A stretch of 64,000 bases of DNA from Rattus norvegicus (lineage: Eukaryota > Chordata > Mammalia > Rodentia > Muridae): the NCBI RefSeq assembly GCF_036323735.1, contig NC_086026.1, forward strand, positions 88,681,359 through 88,745,358, written 5' to 3'. Every line of letters begins with the position of its first letter. The stretch's first letter is position 1. Below the pieces are notes generated by a model. The model ran no database searches, was not told the DNA's origin, and saw only the letters and a program-made list of their open reading frames with translations. The translations under genes and the position numbers were made by a program. Of the stretch, positions 20,420-33,145 are shown one piece after another.

Positions 20420-20830
20420 TGGAACAGGCATTAAATGCAATTAGAAAGAGATTGGTTACCTTTAAGATGTGCTTACTATCTGTAGACATACCTCAACTAG
20501 GCTGGTCATCATTATAGCCCACAGGGTTTGCAGCTGGGTAAGATTAATGATCACTATTCTCCTGTGCATGGAAACTTCCAGCACCATGAAAGCTGACCTA
20601 TAGTAATGAAGCTTACAGATCAATACCAGCTTAATTTTTCCATGTTCTATGACTCAAATTTATGGTATCTTCAGCAATAGGGTTTACTTCCAAGATCTGG
20701 AGTGTAGCCAACAGCAATGAAAAATCTTGTAATATATGGGGTCTAGGGGACCCTTTTACAAAATGAGATAATCTATTAATGGTGTTTGTTTTTTACTTCT
20801 TATCCTGTTGTGTCTAGTAGGGGCATTGTT
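20420..20830 (-). mobile_element. Lx-type L1 3' UTR fragment
   Basis: The segment matches my recollection of Lx 3' UTR phrases ('cagggtttgcagctgggtaag', 'cttccagcaccatgaaagct') on the minus strand. The flanks 20277-20419 and 20831-21200 may belong to the same copy. No ORF remains. Confidence 0.55.
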
Positions 20831-21199
20831 GCCCCTGTTATAGAACAATTCGATATAGCTCTTTATATGTTTGCATTTTATATTTTAGGAAATTTATGCA
20901 GTAGTTTTTAATAATACTTTATCTCTCCCCTTATGTCTACCCTCCTGTCCCATAATCGAAGTTCTTGCTATAAATTTTTGGACCTAGTTTTATAACTTCA
21001 CAATGTTTTGGGATCCTAGAAGTTGCTTCTTACTTTAAACACTAGGTCACATTTTCACTAAAGGGATACTTGTGAATGTACATGAGGTTCCGGTTATCCA
21101 CCCTTATCTAGTTTGAATAGATAGAGGAAACAAGGAAGACCCCTTCTTGTAATGTACATATCTGTGGCTTATGCAGAGTGCATTGTTAGTATGACCTGG

Positions 21200-21784
21200 A
21201 GGACTTCAGGATACAGAACCCATAAGAACTTAACCAAGCATTTCATTTCTCAATCAAGGGCTGTGATTTCTAAATAACTTCTTTCTGCTTTAATCTACCT
21301 TTTTACCAGGAGCTCATGACATCTGTTATTTATTGATGAGTCCATATATATTGTGCTTTTCTCTCCCAAAAATTTAGACTCCAAAGAAGCGTCAGAAAAA
21401 GATTGGTTTTGAACCACTGAACTATAAGCACAATAAAAGCTATGTAAAAAGAATGTCATGTCATCACTTAACCACAGCCATTTGAAGATCAATTATATGG
21501 TTCATTTTTGTGAAATTACATATGTGTATAAATGCGTTTATTTTAGGCCATGTAGTAGGATGAAAAATTTAAATCCATTGCTGTAGATACTACAGCTGAT
21601 ATGTCATTATTCTTTTTTAAAACTGCAAACTATATATATGCACCTGAACAATTTAATGAAACTCTTGAGTTTTGGGCTCTGGGTTGTTTAAAAAGATAAG
21701 GTGGTTAACAAGCATTGAATTGACCTTCTTTTTCTTTACAAGTGTTGTACACGTTTCTATCTCTCACTTTTGGGTATGTCTGAC

Positions 21785-21842
<58 letters not shown>

Positions 21843-22560
21843 CATCCTCTCACTTTTTCTCTAACACACACACACACTCACACACACACATACACACACA
21901 CACTTATATAAAAGAGTTTAATTACTTTGGGTTTTTATAGGCAGCACTCTAAGAACTATTTATTTTCTTTTCGTGACCTATTGCTGGAGACACAGATGCT
22001 AACGTGGAGCTAGCAGTTCTTTATTTATTTAACAATACTGTTATTGCAAAGGCAATGAGGTGCTTTGCAATAGATGGGAAAGTGGGGCATAAAGTGGGGC
22101 TATGGAACCTACGTTGCAGCATTTGAACCTGGCTCAGTGTCAGGGAGCCTCTCCTATCTGCCATGTGTCGCATTCAATGTTTTTCTTGTGGCGTTTCCTG
22201 TACCAGGGTAGTAAATGTTTTTGTTTCCATCTGGACCCAGTTTTAGCAATGTCATTGATGACACTGCCCAGACTATAATGCAGATGGAATTAGAGGAAAG
22301 GAATGTCTACAGCCACACACACAATTGAGCTTGCACAACAGAAGGCCTCTAATCCAATAGAGTCCCGAGTAATATGCTCCATGTGTGTGAGGGGGCCGGT
22401 GTGAGAGGAGAACTATGGACAACTTACCTACGTGCTTCTGAACAGTCTGAACTCGGAAAGCTGACTTAATAGGGTATGCTTTGGGATTATATTTTATTGA
22501 AAAATTAGATGTCTCTTCTAGTCAAAACTCACGAAGACATTTCCCTTTTGAAGAAGAGTC
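21200..22560. repeat. Unassigned sequence with (CTAT)n and (CA)n
   Basis: Apart from CTAT units at 21785-21841 and a CA-rich run at 21864-21905, I recognise no repeat, gene or RNA in this stretch. Confidence 0.7.
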
Positions 22561-22561
22561 A

Positions 22562-22722
22562 GGGGCAGGTAAGATGGCTCAGTCTGACAACCCGAGTTAG
22601 AGCCCCAGGACCCACGTGGTGGAAGGGAAAAAGAAACAAACCCCCACAAGTAGTCTTCTGGCCTTCTCAGGTTCACTGTGGCAGTCACATGCCTCCTTCA
22701 CACCAAGTAAATGTAATAAAAG
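22562..22722 (+). mobile_element. B3/B2-type SINE
   Basis: A tRNA-derived SINE body in sense: 'gtaagatggctcagt' (A-box side), 'gagccccaggacccacgtgg', and a tail ending 'aaatgtaataaa'. It is moderately diverged. Confidence 0.65.
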
Positions 22723-22760
22723 TATTTTCGGCCAAAGGAATACACGGTCATTTGGAATAC
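22711..22760. repeat. Inverted repeat arm 1 (50 bp)
   Basis: The reverse complement of this arm matches 23613-23662 at 46 of 50 positions. See findings. Confidence 0.85.
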
Positions 22761-23176
22761 TTGCAAGTTGATGTGAATACTACATTATTTATATGAACAA
22801 TTCAATTTCCATGTGATGTTGAAACCCTTACCATTTACTCATCCAGAGATGGGGAATAGACTCAGGGACGCCGAGTAGCCTGTCCTATGCACATCTGGAC
22901 ATGGGTTCTGACCCAAGTGCCTGGCCCCAGAGCAGTCGTGGTCCAGGCTTTTCTGAACTGGCTCCATCCACATCCAAGGGTGGCGGGTGTTCAGAGTGCT
23001 GTAAAAATAGGGTTAGTAAAGTCTATAATTATACATAATACTTAATTTTTAAAACTATTTTCTTAAGCTTCTATAATTTCAATATCTCATAGGAAGCATA
23101 AGATGAATTTTTATCCTCAAATCTTAGTAATAGTAAAAAATAAATGAATGAATGAATAATATGTTTATAAGGTCTA

Positions 23177-23283
<107 letters not shown>

Positions 23284-23612
23284 TTTAATTTTGGCATTAC
23301 TTCTTTAAATTCTGACTTTGCCATTGTTTTTATGTTGTACCTGAGTAGTTAAATGTACTTCATTTTAGTTCCTTGTTTGAAAAAATGAGGTTTTTTACTC
23401 TGTGAAGATAGCTAATAGAATCGATAATTCACAATGTGAGTCATATAGTTTCTAAGCAGGCACACATGCTAATGCTCTTTTTTCTTTGTCTATTTCCTAT
23501 TTTGCTTTTCCCTCCACTCTCTTGGCTCTATCATTATTCACCTATGGGTATGATGCCCAGAACTTAGAGGTAGCCTTGACTTCATTTACTGCTTGAGTTC
23601 AGGGATAGTGAT

Positions 23613-23662
23613 GTATTCCAAATGGCTGTGTATTCCTTTGGCCTAAAATACTTTTATTTCAT
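23613..23662. repeat. Inverted repeat arm 2 (50 bp)
   Basis: This is the partner of 22711-22760. It is immediately preceded by a 26-bp match to L1 ORF2 ('actgcttgagttcaggg' at 23588-23604). Confidence 0.85.
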
Positions 23663-23939
23663 TTATTTTGTTTTATTATGTATACAAATCCTGCATATGG
23701 TTTGAAAGTAACCATTTATTATTTCCTTGTCATACCTAGAATTTGTTGCTCATGATAAACACTGCCTAATGCATCACAGAATGAAGGAAACTCTGAGGTT
23801 AATGGTAACAATTATTCCCATGTGTATTCCCATGTGACAGGCTTAGAGTAGCTCATGCTATACTAATAAAATGAGTTAGCTTCAAATGAAATCAAGAATC
23901 TGCATTCTTAAGAACTGTTCATCTATTTTAAAAATCTTT

Positions 23940-24234
23940 AATTTTTAGAAGTCATTTGAATTTTTCTTTATTTTTGCCAGTTCCATATTGTTTTCATTAC
24001 TATGGCTTTGTAACATATCTTAAGATCTGGAATGATAATCTCTCCAGCGTTGTTCTTTTTTGAGCAGGATTGCTATGGCTTCCCAGGTCGTTTGTGGTTT
24101 CTTATAAATTTTCAAATAGTATTTTCCTATTTCTGTGAAGAATGAGATGGGGATTTTGATTGGGATTACATCGAATCTGTAATAGCTTTTGGTAGAATGG
24201 TCATTTTCTTTCTTTTTCGTTTTTTTCCATCTTC
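23940..24234 (-). mobile_element. Ancient L1 ORF2 fragment
   Basis: Minus-strand ORF2 sequence collinear with the polymerase region of the younger copies ('gggattttgattgggattac', then 'ttttggtagaatggtcattt'). It is highly decayed and is abutted by L1-E. Confidence 0.6.
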
Positions 24235-24948
24235 ACTAAATTGGGTATTTCTTATTTACATTTCAGATGTTATTCCCTTTCCCGGTTTTCAGGCCAACAT
24301 CCACATAAACCCTCCCACTCCCCTACTATGTGGGTGTTCCCTTCCCCATTCTCCCCCCATTATCGCCGCCCCCCAACAATCCTGTTCACTGGGGGTCTAG
24401 CCTTGGCAGGGCCATGGGTTTCCCCTTCCACTGGTGCCCCTACTAGGCTATTTATTGCTACCTATGAGGTTGGAGCCCAGTGTCAGTCCATGTATAGTCT
24501 TTGGGTAGTGGCTTAGACCCTGAAAGCTCTGGTTGGTTGGCATTGTTGTTCCTATGGAGTCTCGAGCCGCTTTAGCTCTTTCAGTCCTTTCTCTGATTCC
24601 TTCAACGGGGGTCCCATTCTCAGTTCAGTGGTTTGCTGCTGGCATTTGCCTATGTATTTGCTGTATTCTGGCTGTGTCTCTCAGGAGAGATCTACATCCG
24701 GTTCCTGTCAGCTTGCACTTCTTTGCTTCATCCATCTTATCTAGTTTGGTGGCTGTATATGTATGGGCCACATGTGGGGCAGGCTCTGAATGGGTGTTCC
24801 TTCAGCCTCTGTTCTAAACTTTGCCTCCCTATTCCCTCCCAAGGGTATTCTTGCTCCCCTTTTAAAGAAGGAGTGAAGCATTCACATTTTGACCATCTGT
24901 CTTGAGTTTCATGTGTTCTGTGCATCTGGGGTAATTCAAGCATTTGGG

Positions 24949-27900
24949 CTAATATCCACTTATCAATGAGTACATACCATGTGTGTTATTCTGTGATTGG
25001 GTTACCTCACTCAGGATGATATTTTCCAGTTCCATCCATTTGCCTATGAATTTCATAAAGTCATTGTTTTTGATAGCTGAGTAGTATTCTATTGTGTAGA
25101 TGTACCACATTTTCTGTATCCATTCCTCTGTTGAAGGGCATCTGGGTTCTTTCCAGCTTCTGGTTATTATAAATAAGGCTGCTACGAACAGAGTGAAGCA
25201 TGTGTCTTTATTGTATGTTGGAGCATCTTTTGGGTATATGCCCAAGAGAGGTATAGCTGGGTCCTCAGGTAGTGCAATGTCCAATTCTCTAAGGAACCTC
25301 CAGACTGATTTCCAGAAAGGTTGTACCAGTCTGCAATCCCACCAACAATGGAAGAGTGTTCCTCTTTCTCCACATCCTCACCAGCACCTGCTGTCGCCAG
25401 AGTTTTTGATCTTAGCCATTCTGACTGGTGTGAGGTGAAATCTCAGGGTTGTTTTGATTTGCATTTCCCTTATGACTTAAGATGTTGAACATTTCTTTAG
25501 GTGCTTCTCAGCCATTCGATATTCCTTAGCTGTGAATTCTTTGTTTAGCTCTGAACCCCATTTTTTTATTAACTTGAGTATTTCTTATATACATTTCAAG
25601 TGTTATTCCCTTTCCCGGTTTCCGGGCAAACATCCCCCTCCCCCCTCCCCTTCCTTATGGGTGTTCCCCTCCCAACCCTCCCCCCATTGCTGCCCTCCCC
25701 CCATAGTCTAGTTCACTGGGGCTGAACCCCATTTTTAATAGGGTTATTTGTCTCCCTGCAGTCTAACTTCATGAGTTCTTTGTATGTTTTGGATATAAGT
25801 CCTCTATCAGTTGTAGGATTGGTAAAGATCTTTTCCCAATCTCTTGGTTGCCATTTTGTTCTAACAACAGTGTCTTTTGCCTTACAGAAGCTTTGTAGCT
25901 TTATGAGATCCCATTTGTCGACTCTTGATCTTAGAGCATAAGCCATTGGTGTTCTGTTTAGGAAATTTTCTCCAGTGCCCATGTGTTCGAGATTCTTCCC
26001 CACTTTTTCTTCTATTAGTTTGAGTGTATCTGGTTTGATGTGGAGATCCTTGATCCACTTGGACTTAAGCTTTGTACAGGGTGATAAGCATGGATCGTTC
26101 TGCATTCTTCTACATGCTGACCTCCAGTTGAACCAGCACCATTTGCTGAAAATGCTATCTTTTTTCCATTGGATGGTTTTGGCTCCTTTGTCAAAAATCA
26201 AGTGACCATAGGTGTGTGGGTTCATTTCTGGGTCTTCAATTCTATTCCATTGGTCTATCTGTCTGTCTCTGTACCAATACCATGTAGTTTTTATCACTAT
26301 TGCTCTGTAATACTGCTTGAGTTCAGGGATAATGATAGCCCCGGAAGTTTTTCTTATTGTTGAGGATAGTTTTAGCTATCCTGGGTTTTTTGTTATTCCA
26401 GATGAATTTGCAAATTTCTCTGTCTAACTCTATGAAGAATTGGATTGGAATTTTAATGGGGATTGCATTGAATCTGTAGATCGCTTTTGGTAAAATGAGC
26501 ATTTTTACTGTATTAATCTTGCTAATCCTTGAGCATAGGAGATCTTTCCATCTTCTGAGATCTTCTTCAATATCTTTCTTCAGAGGCTTGAACTTTTTAT
26601 CATACAGATCTTTCACTTGCTTGGTTAAAGTCACACCGACATATTTTATATTATTTGGGACTATAATGAAAGGTGTTGTTTCCCTGATTTCTTTCTCAGC
26701 TTGTTTCTCTTTTGTGTAGAGGAAGGCTACTGATTTGTTTGAGTTAATGTTATACCCAGCTACTTTGTTGAAGGTGTTTATCAGGTTTAGTAGTTCTGTG
26801 GTGGAACTTTTGGGATCACTTAAATATACAATCATATCATCTGCAAATAGTGATATTTTGATTTCTTCCTTTCCAATCTTTATCCCTTTGATCTCCTTTC
26901 ACTGTCTGATTGTCTAGCTAGGACTTTGAGAACTATATTTCATAAGTAGGGAGAGAGTGAGTAGCATTGTCTAGTCCTTGATTTTAGTGGGATTGCTTCA
27001 AGTGTCTCTCCATTTACTTTACTGTTAGCTACTGGTTTGCTGTATATGACTTTTACTATGTTTAGGTATAGGCCTTGAATTCCTGTTCTTTCCAGGACTT
27101 TTATTATGAATGGGTGTTGAATTTTTGTCAAATGCTTTCTCAGCATCTAATGAAACAATCTTGTGGTTTTTATCTTTCAGTTTGTTTATATAGTGGATTA
27201 TGTTGATGGGTTTCTGTATATTAAACCATTCTTGCTTACCTGGGATGAAGCCTACTTGATCATGATGGGTGATTGTTTTGTTGTGTTCTTGAATTCGGCT
27301 TGCAAGTATTTTATTGAGTATTTTTGTGTCAATATTCATAAGGGGAATTGGTCTGAAGTTCTCTTTCTTTGTTGGGTCTTTGTGTGGTTTAGGTATAAGA
27401 GTAATTGTGGCTTCATAGAAGGAATTCGGTAGCGCTCCATCTGTTTCAATTTTGTGGAATAGTTTGGATAGTATTGGTATGAGGTTTTCCATGAAATTCT
27501 GATAGAATTCTGCACTGAACCATCTGGACCTGGGCTCTTTTTGGTTGGGAGAACTTTAAAGACTACTTTTATTTCTTTAGGATTTATGGGGTTGTTTAAA
27601 TGGTTTATCTTTTCCTAATTTATCTTTGGTATGTGGTATCTGTCTACGAAATTATCCATTTCCTCCAGATTTTCAAGTTTTGTTGAATATAGGCTTTTAT
27701 AGTAGAATCTGATGATTTTTTGAATTTCCTCTGATTCTATTGTTATGTCTCCCTTTTCATTTCTGATTTTTGTTAATTTGGACACACTCTCTGTGTCCTC
27801 TGGTTAGTCTGGCTAAGGGTTTATGTATCTTGTTGATTTTCTCAAAGAACCAGCTTTTGGTTCTGTTGATTCTTTTTATAGTCCTTTTTGTTTCTACTTG

Positions 27901-28947
27901 GTTGATTTCAGCTGAGTTTGATTATTTCCTGCCTTCTACTCCTCCTGGATGTATTTGCTTCTTTTTGTTCTAGAGCTTTTAGTGGTGTTGTGAAGCTCGT
28001 AATATGTGCTCTCTCCTGTTTCTTTCTGCAGGCACTCAGAGCTATAAGTTTTCCTCTTAGCACAGCTTTCATCGTGTCCCATAAGTATGGTTATGTTTTA
28101 CCTTCATTTTCATTAAATTCTAAGAAGTCTTTAATTTCTTTCTTTATTTCTTCTTTGACCAACTTATCATTGAGTAGAGCATTGTTCAACTTCCATGTAT
28201 ATGTGGGCGTTCTTCCCTTATTTTTATCAAAGACCAGCTTTAGCCCGTGATGGTCTGATAGGACGCATGGGATTATTTCTTTCTTTCTGTATCTGTTGAG
28301 GCCTGTTTTATGCCAGAATATATGGTCAATTTTGGAGAAAGTACCATGAGGAGCTGAGGAGAAGGTATATCCTTTTGCTTTAGGATAGAATGTTCTATAA
28401 ATATCTGTTACGTCCCTTTGGTTCATGACTTCTCTTAGTCTGTCTACATCTCTGTTTAATTTCTGTTTCCATGATCTGTCCATTGATGAGAGTGGGGTGT
28501 TGAAATCTCCTACTCTTATTGTACGAGGTGTAATGTTGGCTTTTAGGTTTAGTTAGGTTTCTTTTATGTATGTAGTTGCCCTTGTATTTGGAGCAAAAAT
28601 ATTTAGGATTGAGAGTTCATCTTGGTGGATTTTTCCTTTGATGAATATGAAGTTCCCTTCTTTATCTTTTTTGATGACTTTTGGTTGAAAATCTATTTTA
28701 TTTGATATTAGAATGGCTATTCCAGCTTGCTTCTTCATACCATTTGCTTGGAAAGTTGTTTTCCAGCCTTTTACTCTGAGGTAGTGTCTGTCTTTTTATC
28801 TGACGTGTGTTTCCTGTAGGCAGTCAAAGTGCTGGGTCCTCATTATGTATCCAGTTTGTTATTCTGTGTCTTTTTATTGGGGGAATTGAGTCCATTGATA
28901 TTGAGAGATATTAAGGAATGGTGATTGTTGCTTCCTGTTATCTTCAT
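24949..28947 (-). pseudogene. L1-E ORF2 pseudogene
   Basis: This ORF2 relic keeps recognisable endonuclease text, including the canonical GDFN motif (on the complement of about 28496-28510) that is altered in L1-A and L1-B. It also keeps part of the polymerase and the C-terminal region ending at 24949. Several frameshifts split it into fragments of up to about 195 codons, and a nested L1 tail interrupts it between the polymerase and C-terminal parts. It has no coding capacity. Confidence 0.9.
25551..25736 (-). mobile_element. Nested young L1 3' tail with 15-bp TSD
   Basis: CTGAACCCCATTTTT at 25551-25565 and 25722-25736 brackets a T-tail and about 150 bp of the young L1 3' UTR. It contains the G-rich tract and is nearly identical to 2045-2200. 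The target is ORF2 of L1-E, so the insertion post-dates that copy. Confidence 0.95.
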
Positions 28948-29005
28948 ATTTGGAGGTGAGATTATGTTTTTGTGCTTGTCTTCTCTTTGTTTTGTTGCAA
29001 AATGA

Positions 29006-29391
29006 TTAGTTTCTTGCTTTTTCTAGGGTGTAGCTTGCTTCCTTGTGTAGGGTTTTACCATTTATTATCCTTTGTAGGGCTGGATTTGTAGAAAGATATT
29101 ATGTAAATTTGGTTTTGTCACTGCATATCTTAGCTTCTCCATCTATATTAATTGAGAGTTTTGCTGGATACAGTAACCTGGGCTGGCATTTGTTTTCTCT
29201 TAGGGTCTGTATAACATCTCTCCAGGATCTTCTGGCTTTCATAGTCTCTGGTGAGAAGTCTGGTATAATTCTGATAGGTGTGCCTTCATATGTTACTTGA
29301 CCTTTTCCCCTTACTGGTTTTAATATTCTTTCCTTATTTTGTGCATTTGTTGTTTTGACTATTATGTGAGGGGAGGAGTTTCTTTTCTGGT
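29006..29391 (-). pseudogene. L1-E ORF1, C-terminal remnant
   Basis: This covers the RRM end and C-terminal domain of ORF1p. The complement reads through the LREHKCQP-equivalent region with frameshifts. It is truncated at the Lx junction, with no N-terminus or coiled coil. Confidence 0.8.
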
Positions 29392-31097
29392 CCCATCACC
29401 CTCCTCCCATCTTTGAGAGGGTGCTATCCCACCTGCCCACCCATCTCCACCTCACCCCACCAGTATCCTTCCTCCATGGGATCAAGTTTCTACAGGAATA
29501 AGTATATCCTCTCCTAGTGCGTCCAGACAAGGCAATCCTCTGCTACGTATGTGCCTGGGGCTATAAACCAGCCCACATATGCTCCTTGGTTTTTTGCTTA
29601 GTCTCTAGGAACTTTGAGGTGTCTGGGTTAGTTGATACTATTTGTCTTAGGTAGGGTTTTACTGTTGTGAACAGACACCATGACCAATGCAAGTCTTATA
29701 AAGGACAACATTTAAGTGGGCCTGGCTTACAGTTTCAGAGGTTTAGTCCATTATCATCAAGGCAGAAACATGGCAGCATCCAGGCAGGCATGGTTCAGGA
29801 GGAGCTGAGTGTTCTACATCTTCATCTGAAGGCTGCTAGCAGAATACTGACTTCCAGGCAGGTAGGATAAGAGTCTTATAGCCACACTCACAGTGACACA
29901 CCTCCTAATAGTGCCATTCCCTGGGTCAAGCATATAAAACTTTCACACTGTTGATCTTCCTATAGGGTTCCCCTTCAGTTCCTTCAGTCCTTCTAATTCT
30001 TCTGTATTGGTCCCCAGCCTCAACTTAATGGTTGGATGTAAGTATATAACTGCATTTGTCTCAGTCAGTTGCTGGTAGAGCCTCTCTGAGGAGAGCCATG
30101 CCAGGCTCCTGTCTGCATGCACAATATGGCCTCAGTTATAGTGTCAGGATTGGTGCGTAAGCATAGATTGGATCCCAAGTTGGGCAGGTTACTGGGTGGC
30201 CTTTCTTTCAGTCTCTACTCCACTTTTGTCCCTGTTCCTTTGTTCAGGAACAATTCTGGGTTAAAAATTTTGAAGATGGGTGGGTGGCCCCCTTCCTCAA
30301 TTGGGGTCCATCTGCTGGAGGTGGTCTCTTCTGGCTCCATCGCCCCACTGTTAGACATGTTGGATGCTCAGCTAATCTCATCCCCATTGAGTCATGGTAG
30401 CCTCACACATCCCAGGTCTCTGGGATTTTCAAGAGGTTCTTCTCCTCTACTGCTTCATATTTTGATTCATTTTCCTGGCTCTCTGGGTATCCCTCCTGTC
30501 TCTCTCCATACCTGATCTTGCCCATCCTTTTCTCCTCCCCCAACCCCTTCTCTCTCCCAATTTCTTCCCTCTCTCTGCCTCCCATGATTATTTTGTTCCT
30601 CCTCTAAGTGGGTTTCAGGTATCCACACTTGGCCCTTCCTTCTTGTTAAGCTTTTTATATTCTGCAAGTTGTATCATGGTTTTCTGAGTGATTTGGCTAA
30701 TATCAACTTATCAGTGAGTACATACCATTAGCATCCTTTTGTGTCTGGGTTACCTCACTCAGGATATTTTCTAGTTCCATCCATGTGCTTGCAAAACTCA
30801 TAATGTTCTCATTTTTAAAGCTGAATGTTATTTCATTGTGTAAGTGAACCACATTTTCTGTATCCACTCTTAGGTTGAGGAACATCTGGGTTGTTTCCAT
30901 CTTCTGACTATTACAAATAAGGCTGAACATAGTGGGGAGTGGGACACATGTCCATGTGGCACGATGGGGAATCTTTTGGCTATATATCCAAGAGTGGTAT
31001 AGCTGAGTCTTGAGGTAGAGTTATTTCCAATTTTCTGAGGAACCACCAAATTGATTTCCAGAGTGATTGTGCCAGCTTGCAATCTTACCAGAAGGCA
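29392..31097 (-). mobile_element. Lx-type L1 3' half, interrupted by another repeat
   Basis: Lx-style 3' UTR (29392-29644 and 29936-30690) is followed by the decayed end of ORF2 (30690-31097; compare 'taccattagcatccttttgtg' with the young copies). The strand is minus. A rodent dispersed repeat separates the two UTR pieces. It is 5'-truncated. Confidence 0.75.
29645..29935. repeat. Rodent dispersed repeat ('gaacagacaccatgaccaa' type)
   Basis: A familiar rodent interspersed repeat with the phrases 'gaacagacaccatgaccaa' and 'atggcagcatccaggcaggc' is inserted in the Lx 3' UTR. I cannot name the family with certainty. Confidence 0.6.
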
Positions 31098-31830
31098 GAG
31101 CCTTTTAAACACATTTTTATTCTACTTTTGAGATTATAAAATAAATAAAAAATTTCTCCCTTTACATTCCTCCCTCCAAACCTTCCCATATATTCCTCCC
31201 CACTCTACTTCAACTCATGGACTGTTTTTTCCTTAATTTCATTAATTGCTTTTGCATGCAAATAAATACACACATATGTATATACTTAAATCTAACCTAT
31301 TTAGTTTATATAATGTTACTTATAATGCCTATTTTCAGGACTGACAGTTTGGCACTGAAAAACCAATTTGTATAATATTTCTTAGGGAAAATCACTTCTG
31401 CTCCCAACATTCCTCATTTGCCTATGGTTGTTTGTGTAGGTTGAGGGCTTGTAGACTTTTCCCTGTCCAGATTAGCATGTTTATTTGTGTCTTCTTTGTT
31501 CAGCTCATGCTTGAGTAGTCATTTTGGTGAGACTTTATGAGTATAGCTTCTGATATTAGTAAGAGACACAACCTCACAGAAAACTGATTTTCTACTCTTA
31601 TAGTCTATCTGTCCCCTCTTCTACAGTGCTCCCCGAGCTTGTAGGCATGTATCAATCAGGACTAGGCTCTCCAACTCTGCATATTGATTGGTTGTAGTTT
31701 TCTTTAATGGTCTTTTTCTGGTGCAAAGAGACGTTTCCTTGATGAGGGGTGAAGACTACACTTTTCTGTTGGTATAAAGATATGGATATATGTATGTTTA
31801 TATCATCTCTATATCTCTATTTACAAATAC
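31098..31830 (-). mobile_element. Old Lx-type L1 3' UTR
   Basis: Recognisable Lx 3' UTR phrases occur on the minus strand ('cagctcatgcttgagtagtc', 'aagagacgtttccttgatga'). It is separate from the adjoining Lx copy. No ORF. Confidence 0.65.
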
Positions 31831-32441
31831 CTTGAGAAAAGTCCAAGTAAAAAACCAGTTCCTGGAGTGACAGTTTTTATTATGTGACATGCTTTGTTAG
31901 TGTGATGTACTCTTTATTGAAAAAGCCACATGACCTAGTTCAGACTTGACTCAACAATGAGTTTGAGAATTCTAATAGCCTGGAATCAGGTTACTGCACT
32001 GGATCTATTGCCTTCCCATTTGTAAACATTTAGCAGCAGCACCTGTTTTATTACTAGTTATCTCATAATCAATCAGTTCTTATCATAAATTTTTATAGTC
32101 TTGTGCCTGACAGGCATTTCTTCCAGGCTTCTAGCACACTGATATCCCATAGTTGTCATTAAAATCAGAGAGCTTGGTTACATTGCAGAATATTCCATAT
32201 CTCCTGAGAACTTGAAGTTCTCAACCTTACCTTGTTTGACCTGTGTCCTCATCTTATGTCTCAGAGTTCTAATATTTCTATAGCAATGCTTGAAATGTCA
32301 AGGTTACATGTTGTATTCATATGCTTGATGGTTGGTTGTAATGTCTTTTGGCAGGGTGTGTTGGAAATAAAGGAGTCTTTCAAAGCTATATTATCCTCTG
32401 ATTATCTACTTATAGTCTGTCATGTATTGTATGTATTTGAA

Positions 32442-32483
<42 letters not shown>

Positions 32484-33021
32484 GTTCCCTATAGGAATGT
32501 CAGAAGAAGCCCTACTATGATAAAATTTATATGACAGTTAAATGGCACAACCCTTTGGCCTCTTACTTTTTACCTCTATATTGTTTATGATGCACTGATA
32601 ATATGAGGGATTATGATGCTCATGGATGCCATTGATGACCACTGTCTCATCCTCTCTTGAACCAAGTCAAAAAGTTACTCACATTATATTAATGAAATAT
32701 GTAACAAATACATTGAGGGTCTGTTTCTGAGAGCGTGGTCTGGTAACAATGACATCATTTTTAGGATGAATTGCAGCATGTGATCCTGGATTCAAAAACT
32801 CGAACAATTTATTCTATAGAACACATTATCAGATAAACGTTAAGTAAGCCCTACAGGTTGGATAACAGTGCTAACAATCATTTTTCTTATTTTCAAACCA
32901 TGCCATGCATACTTTTGGAGAATGCACTTTGTCCATGGTTAGGAAAAACATACTGACTCATGTAGAAGGCATCTGGCATAAATATTTTTTCCAAATAATG
33001 TAGGAAAAAATCTGTAATTAC

Positions 33022-33053
<32 letters not shown>

Positions 33054-33131
33054 ACACACACACACACACACAAAGAGAAACAGAGATAGACAGAGAGAGA
33101 GACTGAAAGAGATAGAGATAAAGAGTATTTT
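31831..33131. other. Unassigned sequence with (TA)n and (CA)n
   Basis: I see no gene or named repeat here. It holds a TA run at 32443-32481, a CA run at 33029-33073 and a GA-rich stretch to 33125. Confidence 0.65.
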
Positions 33132-33145
33132 AAAAAGTCAAGCAT
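33132..33145 (+). repeat. Left TSD of the L1-C transduction unit
   Basis: AAAAAGTCAAGCAT, preceded by TTTT, recurs exactly at 41323-41336, 8.2 kb away. TTTT/AAAAA is a canonical L1 endonuclease site. Confidence 0.92.

Larger units (their letters stand above)
24235..29391 (-). mobile_element. L1-E: older L1, 5'-truncated in ORF1
   Basis: The 3' UTR (24235-24948), ORF2 (24949-28947) and the 3' part of ORF1 (29006-29391) are collinear with the young copies but carry many substitutions and frameshifts. The 5' end is lost within ORF1 at 29391, where an Lx 3' UTR begins. A 156-bp young L1 tail is nested at 25566-25721. No TSD for the outer element was found. Confidence 0.92.

Noticed and set aside
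20949..21110. Possible promoter or exon in A/T-rich DNA near 21 kb
   Set aside because: Only isolated TATA-like matches; the sequence is probably decayed Lx 3' UTR.
30117..30515. 132-codon ORF
   Set aside because: Lies entirely in an Lx 3' UTR; no coding signature.
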